Made by a program: the position numbers and the translations under genes. Below, one piece after another: positions 36,589-45,014 of a DNA stretch of 64,000 nt. This stretch comes from Rhizobium grahamii (lineage in GTDB: Bacteria; Pseudomonadota; Alphaproteobacteria; Rhizobiales; Rhizobiaceae): assembly GCF_009498215.1 (NCBI RefSeq), contig NZ_CP043498.1:1240001-1304000 (forward strand), read 5' to 3'. The notes beneath the pieces were generated by a model. That model was not told the origin of the DNA. It saw only the letters and a list, made by a program, of their open reading frames with translations, and ran no database searches. Position 1 is the stretch's first letter; every line of letters begins with the position of its first letter.

Positions 36589-36962
36589 TTGTCGTCTCCC
36601 CGTTCGTGAGGAGACATTCGCACAGACGTTTTTATCCGCCGCAAAATTGCGAAGTAAAAATAAAGGCTTAGTTGATTCAAACGTGAGTCGAATTCGACTA
36701 AAACACGCGCTTAATTCGAATAAAGTTTGAGCGGCATTTGCGACAAACTTGATTCAAATTTTAGCGTTTGGGGAAAGCGACCAATCTCGGAAATGCATCA
36801 TTTTGGCTCGAAGTGTTAACATCGCGGGCGGCAAGTGCTCTGTCGGTAATGATGGATTAACCCTCTCGGTCCTGACAGGACAGCGCAAGGATGGCCCGTT
36901 TCGACAGGCGTTTGGCGTCCAAACGCAAGATTCAGCAGAATAATCGGCGAGCGCGCCAAAAA
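36589..36962. other. AT-rich intergenic region upstream of the BTLCP gene
   Basis: About 370 bases with no convincing gene. It is clearly more AT-rich than the surroundings and contains a perfect 14-bp palindrome AGTCGAATTCGACT (36686-36699), another ATTCGAAT palindrome about 15 bases further on, and two copies of TTGATTCAA (about 36672 and 36750). This looks like a regulatory region for the leftward BTLCP gene. Which regulator binds is unknown. Confidence 0.5.
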
Positions 36963-37931
36963 TTATTTTTTGATTTTCTCTCGAAAACGGTTGGCGGATC
37001 TAAGGATCGCGGCCGCCATGTCCTGATGATCAGTCGAATGCGCGGCATTCTCGATCACGATCAACTCGCTATCCTTCCAGGCGCTAGATAGCTCCCAGGC
37101 GGTGACAAGCGGTGCTTCCAGGTCGAGGCGACCTTGGACAAGGGTTCCGGGAATGCCGTCAAGTCTCCAGGCGTTACCAAGAAGCTGTCCATCTTCGAGC
37201 CATGCATTGTGGCTGAAGTAGTGGGTGATGATGCGCGCCCGTGTCAGGAGATACAGCGGATCCTTCCAGCGTCGGGGCAGTCCCTGCGGATTTGAATGCA
37301 GGATGGAGGCTGCTTCCCAGTCGTGCCAGTCCCGCGCGGCCTGCAGTCGCGTCTCGAGATCAGGGGCATTGAGCAGTTGGCGATAGCCGTCGACCACATC
37401 GATCGTTCGTAGATTTTCCGGAAGCGCTTGGACGAGCCGGTGCCACTCAGCAGGAAACAAATGTGCCAGGCCGTGCGTCAGCCAATCGATCTCGGAGCGG
37501 CGCGTCGTTGTCACGCCGCCGAGGATCATGCCTGTCACGGCTGCCGGATGGGCCTGCGCATACGCCAAAGCCAGCGTGGAGCCCCATGAGGTGCCGAAGA
37601 GTAGCCAGTCTTGTATTCCGAGGTGGGCGCGCAAGCGCTCCATGTCGTCGACGAGGTGCCAGGTCGTATTGGCCGCGAGATCCGTCGTCATCGCCGCGGC
37701 GTTCGGCAGGCTGCGGCCGCAGTTTCGCTGATCGAAGAGAATGATGCGATAGAACGAAGGGTCGAAGTACCGCGTCGCCGAAGCTGTCGAGCCGGATCCC
37801 GGTCCTCCGTGCACATAGACCACCGACGCGCCATCGGGGTTGCCGTAAGTCTCCCAGTAGACCTGTTGTCCATCGCCAACGGGGAGGAGGCCGCTGTCGC
37901 AGGGAGTCGCCTCAGGATAAAGAAATGTCAT
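36963..37931 (-). CDS. pip: Proline iminopeptidase
   Basis: A 322-residue alpha/beta-hydrolase (peptidase S33) that removes N-terminal proline from peptides. Diagnostic motifs are the oxyanion region VYVHGGPGSGS, DQRNCGRSLPNA (family DQRGxGxS) and the nucleophile elbow LFGTSWGSTLALAYAQAHPA. The catalytic Asp is in QGRLDLEAP and the His in NAAHSTDH. Length and the N-terminus (YPEATPCDSGLLPVGDGQQV) are normal. It stands alone on the reverse strand. Confidence 0.92.
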   Translation of the reverse strand: MTFLYPEATPCDSGLLPVGDGQQVYWETYGNPDGASVVYVHGGPGSGSTASATRYFDPSFYRIILFDQRNCGRSLPNAAAMTTDLAANTTWHLVDDMERLRAHLGIQDWLLFGTSWGSTLALAYAQAHPAAVTGMILGGVTTTRRSEIDWLTHGLAHLFPAEWHRLVQALPENLRTIDVVDGYRQLLNAPDLETRLQAARDWHDWEAASILHSNPQGLPRRWKDPLYLLTRARIITHYFSHNAWLEDGQLLGNAWRLDGIPGTLVQGRLDLEAPLVTAWELSSAWKDSELIVIENAAHSTDHQDMAAAILRSANRFREKIKK

Positions 37932-37987
37932 CGGTCACCTTCCGGCGGCCTTGATGGCGTCGCTTCATGACAGCGCGATGACTTGTC

Positions 37988-38599
37988 TCAGAGAAATTCG
38001 CGGAGCGTTTCGCGCGATTGCACCGACAGGAATTCGATGGCGACGCCTTCGACGAAATGGCGCACGACGCGGCCCCGCATGTTGCCTAGCCGAACGGCCG
38101 TCCCGATCGCTGGCCGCACTTCGACATCGACAGCAGCGCCCGACAAGGAAAGGTCCATGATGCGGCAGAGATACTTGGTGCCGTCCTCGAGCGTGATTTC
38201 GGTCTTCGTCTCTCTCGGCGTCAGTCGGTCGTGGCGGCGATCTTCCGGAAGGCCAAGCTCATGCTTGTTCGCGAGCCACGTCAGCTGGGCGGCAAGCTTC
38301 TCGCGCTTGCGTTCTGTCGCGGTGATGGACATCGTAAAGCCACGGGCGTCGACGGCCAGCACATAGCCTTCGACGCGGCCGAGGTGATCGATATAGGCAA
38401 TGACACGTTCGCCGCTGCGCGGACGTCCCTGGCAGGTGACGTACATATCGCCCGGCGACATGTCGATCACGAGGCATTCGTATTCTTCGTAATTGGCCAG
38501 CATTAAGCGTCCCTGCATATTGATAGGGACGCGCTGAAAAGCACCTTGTTCAGGGCGAGGCGCAGGCCGTTGCGTCTGAGCTTGCTGGAACGCGTGCAT
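37988..38599 (-). CDS. Tandem PilZ-domain protein (cyclic di-GMP receptor)
   Basis: About 203 residues from the ATG at 38599. There are two PilZ-like domains. The first (about residues 20-105) has VIDMSPGDMYVTC but lacks a clear RxxxR. The second (about 115-200) has both ligand motifs, RLTPR and DLSLSGAAV. It likely binds cyclic di-GMP through the second domain and transmits it through the degenerate first one. An in-frame TTG at 38617 would add six residues. A PAS protein gene lies upstream in the same direction, and cyclic di-GMP is also made by the cyclase at 1107. Confidence 0.85.
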   Translation of the reverse strand: MHAFQQAQTQRPAPRPEQGAFQRVPINMQGRLMLANYEEYECLVIDMSPGDMYVTCQGRPRSGERVIAYIDHLGRVEGYVLAVDARGFTMSITATERKREKLAAQLTWLANKHELGLPEDRRHDRLTPRETKTEITLEDGTKYLCRIMDLSLSGAAVDVEVRPAIGTAVRLGNMRGRVVRHFVEGVAIEFLSVQSRETLREFL

Positions 38600-38699
38600 T
38601 AAAGGGCTTCTTTGCAAATAACTTATACGCGATCTTTATCCGCAATCCATTAACAGAAGGTTGTTTCAATCCTGAGGTTGAGCGTTCGGTGCGGCGCAG

Positions 38700-39332
38700 T
38701 CACGTGTGCCGAAATGGCACATCTCCGTCCGACTGGCGGTGCAGCAATCCAGACATCAAACGCTGCAGCGTTTCGGAAATGGAGGCAGGGCGTGTCACCA
38801 GTACCTGGGCGGGCGGCTGCAGCGTCTCGAGTTGGCGTGCCAACGGTTCGTGAAGCAAGCGGCTGCGGTCAAGGGCAAGGAACTGCAGGGGGACCACTGC
38901 AAGCCAGCTCGCGGCGGTTGCGGGCGCGATGGCGCCAAGTAGCTTGTCGTTGTTGCCGTCGGCCGAACGCAGCGGGAGAAGGATGATCTCGAAAGTCGCG
39001 CGATGTCCTGCTGTGCTGTAGCCCGTGGCGTTCAGCAGGGCAGGTATGCCGTGATCCATAATTCCGGCGGCTGTGCTCTCGATGTCTTCCTGGCCGTGCG
39101 CCCAGAGCTCGGAGAGGCCGCAACCTCCGAGATCGTGTCCGAACAGGTCGCAGATCTTTGTTCCGGCCAGCCTGAAGACGATACGACCGGCCTCTGTTTT
39201 CTCCAGTATGAAGAGATTTGCGAGTATGTGGCGGACTTCCCGAGGCTCTATCTGCGACCGCAATGGCGCCAATTCCGCGCCGCGAATGCGGTTCCAGTAC
39301 TCAAAAATGTCGATGGTTGCCCTGAGACGCAT
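38700..39332 (-). CDS. PAS domain protein (PAS_5 family)
   Basis: A 210-residue soluble protein matching the alphaproteobacterial PAS_5 family. The typical opening is DIFEYWNRIRGAELAPLRSQ with IEPREVRHILANLFILEK following, and a single PAS core includes FRLAGTKICDLFGHDLGG. There is no output domain, so it is a small sensor or adaptor. It may be co-transcribed with the PilZ gene about 100 bases downstream. Confidence 0.85.
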   Translation of the reverse strand: MRLRATIDIFEYWNRIRGAELAPLRSQIEPREVRHILANLFILEKTEAGRIVFRLAGTKICDLFGHDLGGCGLSELWAHGQEDIESTAAGIMDHGIPALLNATGYSTAGHRATFEIILLPLRSADGNNDKLLGAIAPATAASWLAVVPLQFLALDRSRLLHEPLARQLETLQPPAQVLVTRPASISETLQRLMSGLLHRQSDGDVPFRHT

Positions 39333-39485
39333 GGATCTGGCCGATCTGTTTCATTCCGGTTCAAAACACGGCCCTCATGGCCGTCGATAAGAGGTCCGAT
39401 GCGTTTTTCATGCCAGATCACGGCGGTTAAGGTTAAAAAGTGGTTGCGGTTGAGCGTCTCGGCGCGGCATGCAACTATCCGGTCA

Positions 39486-39592
39486 TCGCTTCCGGTTCCG
39501 GAAGTTCAGCACAGATTGCTGGTGCGCAGGTCATCTCGGGGGAGGGGCGCCCAGCGGGCCGTTCGGCTTCATGCCGAACGGCTTTTTTTTTG
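39486..39592 (+). ncRNA. Candidate small RNA upstream of the rhomboid gene
   Basis: The 307-base gap between the PAS gene and the rhomboid gene (39333-39639) has no protein gene but ends in a strong terminator. Before it lie several self-complementary elements: CTTCCGGTTCCGGAAG (39488-39503), CAGCA/TGCTG and GGGCGCCC. A possible promoter TTGAGC (39450) with ACTATC (39474) would start transcription near 39486, giving about 105 nt. The upstream protein gene is on the other strand, so this terminator has no coding transcript to serve. It could be one of the trans-encoded rhizobial sRNA families (such as alpha-r9), but I cannot verify this. Confidence 0.5.
39558..39591 (+). terminator. Strong Rho-independent terminator before the rhomboid gene
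   Basis: A perfect 10-bp stem GCCGTTCGGC / GCCGAACGGC with loop TTCAT, followed by nine T. It lies upstream of a plus-strand gene, so it must end a separate plus-strand transcript. Confidence 0.93.
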
Positions 39593-39639
39593 TCTGTCGG
39601 TCCTGTAAGCCTGCCTTTCGAAGCAAGCGAGGGCTGTTG

Positions 39640-40398
39640 ATGGACGATTCGGTCGAACCGCAAGCGACAGCGGAACCCCCGTCGCCACAGCGTACCCCGA
39701 TTTTCAACCTTCCCGGCGCCGTGCTGGTGAGTATTGCCGTGCTTGTGGCGATATACGCGGTTCAGACCCTTCTGCTTTCAGAAGCGGCCACTGATTGGCT
39801 GTTCCTCAATTTCGGCTTTAAACCGCTTCGTTATGCCATCCCACTGGCAGAACAGGGGCCGCAGCTCTATTGGACGCCTGTCACCTATTCGCTGCTGCAT
39901 GGCAGCGTCGAGCACATCGTCCTCAACGGCCTATGGCTGATGGCCTTCGGTGCCCCGGTCGCCCGCAGGATAGGTGCCGCGCGCTACGTGGTCTTCTGGG
40001 TTCTTTCAGCCGTCGCATCCGCTGCTCTGCATGCCGGCTTGAACTGGGGTGGAGCCACCGTCCTTATCGGCGCGTCAGGTGTCGTCTCCGCGCTGATGGG
40101 AGCAGCGTGCCGCTTCGCCTTCCCGCCTGAGCGCAGACCGCCAGGCCCCGCGCACCTCAACCCGCGCCTCTCAATCCCTCTGGCGCTGCGCAGTCGCACC
40201 GTTGCGATGTTTATCCTGTTCTGGTTCGCCGGAAACATCCTTATCGCGGTTGGGATACCTCTGATCGGAACCAGCGATCAGCCGATCGCATGGGATGCAC
40301 ATATCGGTGGCTTTGTCTTCGGCTTCCTGCTCTTTGCATTTTTCGACCGCGCACCGCCGGAAGATCAAGACAATTCGGATGTGTTGCAATCCTCTTGA
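39640..40398 (+). CDS. Rhomboid family intramembrane serine protease
   Basis: A 252-residue membrane protein. The rhomboid core is intact: HIVLNGLW in the second helix (His and Asn of the oxyanion region), the catalytic Ser in IGASGVVSALMG and the catalytic His in WDAHIGGFVFGF of the last helix. An N-terminal Pro-rich cytoplasmic stretch of about 25 residues precedes the first helix. The ATG at 39640 comes after the terminator described above, so its promoter must lie between about 39592 and 39640 or transcription reads through. The substrate is unknown. Confidence 0.9.
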   Translation: MDDSVEPQATAEPPSPQRTPIFNLPGAVLVSIAVLVAIYAVQTLLLSEAATDWLFLNFGFKPLRYAIPLAEQGPQLYWTPVTYSLLHGSVEHIVLNGLWLMAFGAPVARRIGAARYVVFWVLSAVASAALHAGLNWGGATVLIGASGVVSALMGAACRFAFPPERRPPGPAHLNPRLSIPLALRSRTVAMFILFWFAGNILIAVGIPLIGTSDQPIAWDAHIGGFVFGFLLFAFFDRAPPEDQDNSDVLQSS

Positions 40399-40497
40399 GA
40401 GGAGTGCACCATTTGACCTGACCGCGATGGGAGGAGAGACCGCCGCGGGCACCTGTGATCAGTAGAAGTATTTCGCTTTCGACATAGGAGGTTAAAA

Positions 40498-40932
40498 ATG
40501 TCCAATACAGTCAGAGCCATACTGGAGGCCAAGGGCAGGGACGTGGTGACTGCCGGCCCGCAAACGACCGTTTCCGAAGCTGCCGTGATTCTCAGCAAGA
40601 AGAAGATCGGCGCGATCGTTATCGTCGGGATGGAAAACAAGATCTCCGGCATATTCACCGAACGAGACGTCGTCCATGCGATCGCCAAGCTCGGCGCGGG
40701 ATGTCTCGAGCAGTCCGTGGCGACACTGATGACCTCGAAGGTCTATCGCTGCAACGACGGCACGACGGTGAACGAACTGATGGAGCTGATGACGAGCCGT
40801 CGGTTCCGTCACGTGCCGGTTGAGGCAAACGGCAAGCTGGCGGGCATCATCTCGATCGGTGACGTCGTGAAGACGCGAATTGCCGAGGTCGAACGCGAAG
40901 CTGAAGAAATCAAGGCTTACATCGCCGGATGA
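40498..40932 (+). CDS. Tandem CBS domain protein
   Basis: A 144-residue protein made almost wholly of two CBS domains (one Bateman module): KKKIGAIVIVGMENKISGIF with TERDVV, and MTSRRFRHVPVEANGKLAGI with SIGDVVK. Such stand-alone modules bind adenine nucleotides and regulate partner proteins. A near-ideal ribosome-binding site (AGGAGG) precedes the ATG, suggesting high expression. It is convergent with the patatin gene. Confidence 0.9.
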   Translation: MSNTVRAILEAKGRDVVTAGPQTTVSEAAVILSKKKIGAIVIVGMENKISGIFTERDVVHAIAKLGAGCLEQSVATLMTSKVYRCNDGTTVNELMELMTSRRFRHVPVEANGKLAGIISIGDVVKTRIAEVEREAEEIKAYIAG

Positions 40933-40947
40933 AGTCTTGCTGGCGCG

Positions 40948-41913
40948 TCAGATCGAGCCGGCATACATCTCTTGCATTCTCTTGAGTTCCGGGAGGCGAA
41001 CTTTCGCCTCCTCGTAGCCGCGCTCGATCGCCTCGCCGGCGCGGTGGAATTCCGAAAGGCCGATGTCGCTCATGCGCGGCTGCAGCGAGATGTCGGGCGG
41101 ATCTCCGGCGAGACGAGCGCGGGCGATCCGGTCCTGTATGATGTTGAAAGCCTGCACCATCACGCCTGTCATGCCGAGCTTCGCGTAGGGTGCGTGCTCC
41201 TGCTTCTGCACTTCGAGTGGAGACAGTCCTGCGCTGTGTCGCACGACGGCTGAGCGCCCGTAGAGATCGTAGTTGAGGTTTACGGCGACGACCAGCGGCT
41301 GCTCGTAGGCGCGGCAGACAGAAACCGGAACCGGATTGACCAAGGCCCCATCGACAAGCGTTCTATGATTGCTGCGGATCGGCTCGAAAATTCCCGGAAG
41401 AGCATAGGAGGCGCGCAACGCCGTGATCAGCGAACCATTCGCGATCCATACCTCGTGCCCGGTGTTGACCTCGGCGGCGACCGCCACGAACGGACGGTCG
41501 AGATCCTCTACGCTCAATCCTTCCAGATGCTCTTGCATGCGCTTCGTCAGCCGCATGCCGCCGAAGAGGCCGCTGCCGCCGATCGTCAGGTCGAGGAGGC
41601 TTGCGATGCGCCGCATGGTGAGTGATCGGGCGAATGATTCGAGTTCATCGAGTTTTCCGGCAAGATAGCAGCCGCCGACGAGGGCGCCGATCGATGTGCC
41701 GGCAATCATGCCGATCTCGATACCGGCTTCGTCCAGTGCGCGCAGAACGCCGATGTGCGCCCAGCCGCGCGCTGCACCTCCACCAAGGGCAAGCGCCAGC
41801 TTGGACTTCTTGGGCGCAGGGAGGACAGGAGGCGTAACCTTGCTGTCTACAGGAGTACCCATGTCGGAGCCGCCGGCCTCAGCGCTCTGACGGTTCGAAC
41901 TCCAGCCCAACAT
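40948..41913 (-). CDS. Patatin-like phospholipase (RssA-like)
   Basis: A 321-residue patatin family protein. It has the glycine-rich oxyanion loop ALGGGAARGWAHIGVL, nucleophile motif GTSIG and catalytic dyad Asp in DGALVNPVPV. No signal peptide is present, so it is cytoplasmic or peripheral to the membrane. The start at 41913 has GAGGG upstream. RssA/RssB-type proteins are widespread, and their lipid substrate is uncertain. Confidence 0.9.
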   Translation of the reverse strand: MLGWSSNRQSAEAGGSDMGTPVDSKVTPPVLPAPKKSKLALALGGGAARGWAHIGVLRALDEAGIEIGMIAGTSIGALVGGCYLAGKLDELESFARSLTMRRIASLLDLTIGGSGLFGGMRLTKRMQEHLEGLSVEDLDRPFVAVAAEVNTGHEVWIANGSLITALRASYALPGIFEPIRSNHRTLVDGALVNPVPVSVCRAYEQPLVVAVNLNYDLYGRSAVVRHSAGLSPLEVQKQEHAPYAKLGMTGVMVQAFNIIQDRIARARLAGDPPDISLQPRMSDIGLSEFHRAGEAIERGYEEAKVRLPELKRMQEMYAGSI

Positions 41914-42026
41914 TCTTCGCCTCCCTCATGGCCGGAACACCCGTATCGGATTATTAGTGTCCCGTTTCCCTTTCCAATTGGTATATGGCCGCATTCTCCG
42001 TCTCAAAAAGAGACGGTGAAGCTGTT

Positions 42027-42482
42027 TTATGGCTGCTTTCCGTAAATTTCGTTGGGATCGAACTGGCGCTCGTCGTCGACGATATCGAGCATGGGGCGCC
42101 CTTCGACAAGATCGACCGTCCTGTAGAAGCAGGAACGTCTGCCGGTGTGACAGGTCGCATCGTGGCCTGCCACTTCGACCTTGAGCCAGATGGCGTCCTG
42201 ATCGCAGTCCGTGCGGATTTCCTTCACCATCTGGGTGTTGCCGGAGGTTTCGCCCTTGATCCACAATTTGCCGCGCGAGCGGCTGAAATAGTGCGCTTTG
42301 CGGGTCTGGATCGTCAGCGCGAGCGCTTGAGCGTTCATGTGAGCCACCATCAGTAGCTCGCCGTCATGGGCGTCGGTCACGATCGCCGTAATCAGGCCGC
42401 GGTCATCAAACCGCGGCGTGAAATCGCCAGCATCCTCGAGTTCGGATTTGTCGTCGGACGGTGCATTGAAGGCGAAGGGCAT
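42027..42482 (-). CDS. hisI: Phosphoribosyl-AMP cyclohydrolase
   Basis: A 151-residue enzyme of histidine biosynthesis that opens the purine ring of phosphoribosyl-AMP. The landmarks [36 protein letters not shown] and the metal-binding segment DCDQDAIWL...[10 protein letters not shown] are all present. It is the separate HisI form, not fused to HisE, as in Alphaproteobacteria. It follows folE on the same strand after 27 bases, so the two are probably co-transcribed. Confidence 0.95.
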   Translation of the reverse strand: MPFAFNAPSDDKSELEDAGDFTPRFDDRGLITAIVTDAHDGELLMVAHMNAQALALTIQTRKAHYFSRSRGKLWIKGETSGNTQMVKEIRTDCDQDAIWLKVEVAGHDATCHTGRRSCFYRTVDLVEGRPMLDIVDDERQFDPNEIYGKQP

Positions 42483-42509
42483 TTTGCGGCTCTCTCTAGC
42501 GAAGGCGGT

Positions 42510-43124
42510 TTAGCGGCCTCGCACCATGGACATGAAACGCGCCTGATCGGCAGGCTCGGTCTTGAAGCTTCCGGTAAATGTGGTCGTCAGCGTGGTCGAT
42601 CCCTGCTTCTGAACGCCGCGCATGGCCATGCACATGTGTTCGGCTTCGATCATGACTGCCACGCCCCGCGGCCGCAGCGTTTCGTCGATCGCCTTGGCGA
42701 TCTGAGCCGTCATCGTCTCCTGCGTCTGCAGGCGACGTCCATAGATCTCCACGACGCGCGCGATCTTCGAGAGCCCGAGCACGCGTCCTTCCGGCATGTA
42801 AGCCACGTGGGCCTTGCCGATGATCGGCACCATATGATGCTCGCAATGGGAGAAGAACGGAATGTCCTTCACCAAGACCATGTCGTCATAGCCCGCCACT
42901 TCCTCGAATGTGCGGCCAAGCACATCCTCTGCATCCATTTCGTAGCCGGCAAAAAGCTCGCGATAGGCCTTTGCCACACGCGCCGGCGTATCGAGCAGAC
43001 CTTCGCGGGCAGGATCGTCGCCGGCCCAGCGAAGCAACGTCCTGACGGCGTCTTCGGCTTCTTTTTGTGTAGGGCGATTGGATTCAGGCGTGGTCTGCGG
43101 AAAATTCTTGACGATGGCGTCCAT
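42510..43124 (-). CDS. folE: GTP cyclohydrolase I
   Basis: A 204-residue enzyme that converts GTP to dihydroneopterin triphosphate for folate. The zinc ligands are visible in [12 protein letters not shown] (Cys, His) and [12 protein letters not shown] (Cys), with the family segment [18 protein letters not shown]. The ATG at 43124 has AGGAGA upstream, immediately after a stable hairpin in the leader. hisI follows in the same direction. The NifU-like gene is divergent. Confidence 0.96.
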   Translation of the reverse strand: MDAIVKNFPQTTPESNRPTQKEAEDAVRTLLRWAGDDPAREGLLDTPARVAKAYRELFAGYEMDAEDVLGRTFEEVAGYDDMVLVKDIPFFSHCEHHMVPIIGKAHVAYMPEGRVLGLSKIARVVEIYGRRLQTQETMTAQIAKAIDETLRPRGVAVMIEAEHMCMAMRGVQKQGSTTLTTTFTGSFKTEPADQARFMSMVRGR

Positions 43125-43426
43125 ATGCAACTGTCTCCTGGTCCGCCTTGGCGGACCGTCTTTCGGACTAGCCACTGGCAATCCCACAAGGGAATTCATG
43201 CACCTTTGGCAGGCTCCGGGGCTTTCGGGGCGTAATTCCGCCCTTCCGGCACGGTTTCCCAATCAAACTTACCCGAGGCCATTGCATTTTTATGGCCCTC
43301 GAACGACATACATATAGGAAAACGACGCCCCTATGTAAGTCTTTCAGCGCGAACGGTGTGTTTTTTGTTTGTGCTACGATGACGGTAGGAACGGCGGTCG
43401 GCGTTTGTTTTGGAGCAAAATCCAAG
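43125..43426. other. Divergent intergenic region folE / NifU-like, with leader hairpin
   Basis: About 300 bases holding the promoters of two divergent genes and no gene of its own. On the folE side, GGTCCGCC (43140-43147) and GGCGGACC (43150-43157) form a perfect 8-bp hairpin. On the folE message it directly abuts the AGGAGA ribosome-binding site. It might modulate folE translation, but no known riboswitch fold is evident. Confidence 0.5.
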
Positions 43427-43873
43427 ATGGAAGACATCTACAACAGCAAGATTCTTGAATTTGCGGGCAATATTCCCCTGATCGGGACACTTTCGGACGC
43501 CGACGCAAGCGCCCACGCGCATTCAAAACTGTGCGGCTCGAAGGTAACGATCTGGCTCAAGATGGACGGCGAAACCGTCATTGCTTTTGCCCATGACGTC
43601 AAGGCTTGCGCGCTCGGTCAGGCATCGTCTTCCGTCATGGCGCAGCATGTGGTCGGCGCAACGGCGCAGGAAATCCGCCGGGCACGCGAAGACATGCTCG
43701 CGATGTTGAAGGCCGACGGCGATGGGCCCGAAGGGCGTTTCGAGGACATGCGGTTCCTTCGCCCGGTAAAAGACTACAAAGCGCGTCACGCTTCAACCAT
43801 GCTGACATTCGACGCCGTCGTCGATGCAATCGGCCAGGTGGAAGCAAAGCGGGCGCAGACGGTCTCCGCGTAG
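43427..43873 (+). CDS. Iron-sulfur cluster assembly scaffold-like protein (NifU/IscU N-terminal fold)
   Basis: A 148-residue protein of the NifU_N/SufU-like fold. Two of the three usual scaffold cysteines are present (SKLCGSKV and VKACALGQASSS). The position of the third reads RHASTML, with Ala where IscU has Cys. It may therefore not hold a cluster in the IscU manner. The start MEDIYNSKILEFAGNI is at 43427. yidD follows 14 bases downstream and may be in the same transcript. Confidence 0.82.
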   Translation: MEDIYNSKILEFAGNIPLIGTLSDADASAHAHSKLCGSKVTIWLKMDGETVIAFAHDVKACALGQASSSVMAQHVVGATAQEIRRAREDMLAMLKADGDGPEGRFEDMRFLRPVKDYKARHASTMLTFDAVVDAIGQVEAKRAQTVSA

Positions 43874-43887
43874 GTCCAGGCAACGCC

Positions 43888-44280
43888 ATGTGTCAGTTTT
43901 GTTCAGCCGGTGGTGATCATGACGAGGATGAAGGTGGCGCCGCTGCCGCTCGTCCGAAGCGGCGATCACGCAACTTTGCCGGCCATTTTTCCCGCACGCC
44001 CGACCGGCTGTTGGGAATGGGTTTGATCCTTATCTATCAAACCACGCTGTCGGGATTTATCGGGAATAGCTGCCGGCACATTCCGACCTGCTCTGAGTAC
44101 GGCTACGAGTCGATCGCCCGCCATGGTCTGTGGGCCGGTGGCTGGATGACGCTATTTCGCGTTGCACGCTGCGGCCCAGGTGGAACAAGCGGTCTCGATC
44201 CTGTCCCCGAACGGCTCGAAGATCGGTATCATTGGTGGATGCCCTGGCGGTACTGGACCTTAGGGCGGAAGGCGGCCTAG
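43888..44280 (+). CDS. yidD: Membrane protein insertion efficiency factor YidD
   Basis: A 130-residue protein of the YidD/DUF37 family, which assists YidC-dependent membrane insertion. The core motif is fully present: LIYQTTLSGFIGNSCRHIPT, CSEYGYESIARHGLWAGGWM and RVARCGPGGTSGLDPVP. It carries an N-terminal extension of about 35 residues with a CxxC-like start (MCQFCSAG) and many acidic residues, and a C-terminal WMPWRYW. It is usually linked to rpmH-rnpA; here it is instead beside a NifU-like gene. Confidence 0.92.
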   Translation: MCQFCSAGGDHDEDEGGAAAARPKRRSRNFAGHFSRTPDRLLGMGLILIYQTTLSGFIGNSCRHIPTCSEYGYESIARHGLWAGGWMTLFRVARCGPGGTSGLDPVPERLEDRYHWWMPWRYWTLGRKAA

Positions 44281-44363
44281 GCGATGTGGCTCTATGCGGA
44301 TCGGACGATCTTCGCGGGCGATACCGTGAGCACGCCGGATGGTGCATCGGAGTTCCGGACGGC

Positions 44364-44891
44364 ATGACCGCCTACGTCGCGCTGCTTCACAGCATCGTAT
44401 TGTCACCGGGTCGGCGCGTGGTGATGTCGGATCTGCGCGACATGGCCGTATCCATCGGCTTCCGCAGCCCTCGAACGTTGGTCTCGACCGGAAATATCGT
44501 GTTTGAGGCTGACGATGCACCGATCGGTGATATCGAGCAGCGCCTTGAAGCCGCCTTCAAGGCACGGTTCGGGAAACACGTGGACATCATCGTCCGGAAG
44601 GGCTCGAACTGGCTGGCTCTCGCCCGATCAAACCCGTTTCCTGACGGCGAGGGAAGTCAGGTGATCGTCCGCATAATGCGCAAGCCGCTGCAAAACATGG
44701 TGCTTGCCGATCTTAGAAAACATGCCGACGAAAAGCAACGCCTGGCGCTGACGGCTGGCGATCTCTGGATCGATTTTGCCGGCAAGCCGAGCGAATGGAA
44801 GCTCTTGTCGGCACTGACCACAAAGCGCATGGGCGTCGGCACGTTGCGGAACTGGAACACGGTTCGTGGGCTTGCCGAAATGCTCGCCTAG
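44364..44891 (+). CDS. DUF1697 family protein
   Basis: A 175-residue protein. Its start MTAYVALLHSIVLSPGRRVV, middle MSDLRDMAVSIGFRSPRTLV with STGNIVFEA, and end MGVGTLRNWNTVRGLAEML all match the DUF1697 family of unknown function. It has no signal or membrane segment. It follows yidD after 83 bases, and a terminator overlaps its stop codon. Confidence 0.88.
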   Translation: MTAYVALLHSIVLSPGRRVVMSDLRDMAVSIGFRSPRTLVSTGNIVFEADDAPIGDIEQRLEAAFKARFGKHVDIIVRKGSNWLALARSNPFPDGEGSQVIVRIMRKPLQNMVLADLRKHADEKQRLALTAGDLWIDFAGKPSEWKLLSALTTKRMGVGTLRNWNTVRGLAEMLA

Positions 44892-44901
44892 GCGGGCTTT
44901 T
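44882..44901 (+). terminator. Terminator overlapping the DUF1697 stop codon
   Basis: GCTCG (44882-44886) pairs with CGGGC (44893-44897, one G-T pair) around a CCTAGG loop that contains the TAG stop, followed by four T. It is compact but plausible. Confidence 0.5.
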
Positions 44902-45014
44902 CCTTTACTAGGGCACAATTTTTACTATCAGGCGGCAGCGTATTCGTGCGGACGAACCGCTTCATTTGAAACCACCCGCATTCGTTGGCGGGACTGGACA
45001 AGGAGAATATCGAT

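Noticed and set aside
39469..39640. Longer start for the rhomboid gene inside the upstream gap
   Set aside because: The upstream in-frame codons run through a strong terminator and give no conserved residues. The ATG at 39640 is preferred.
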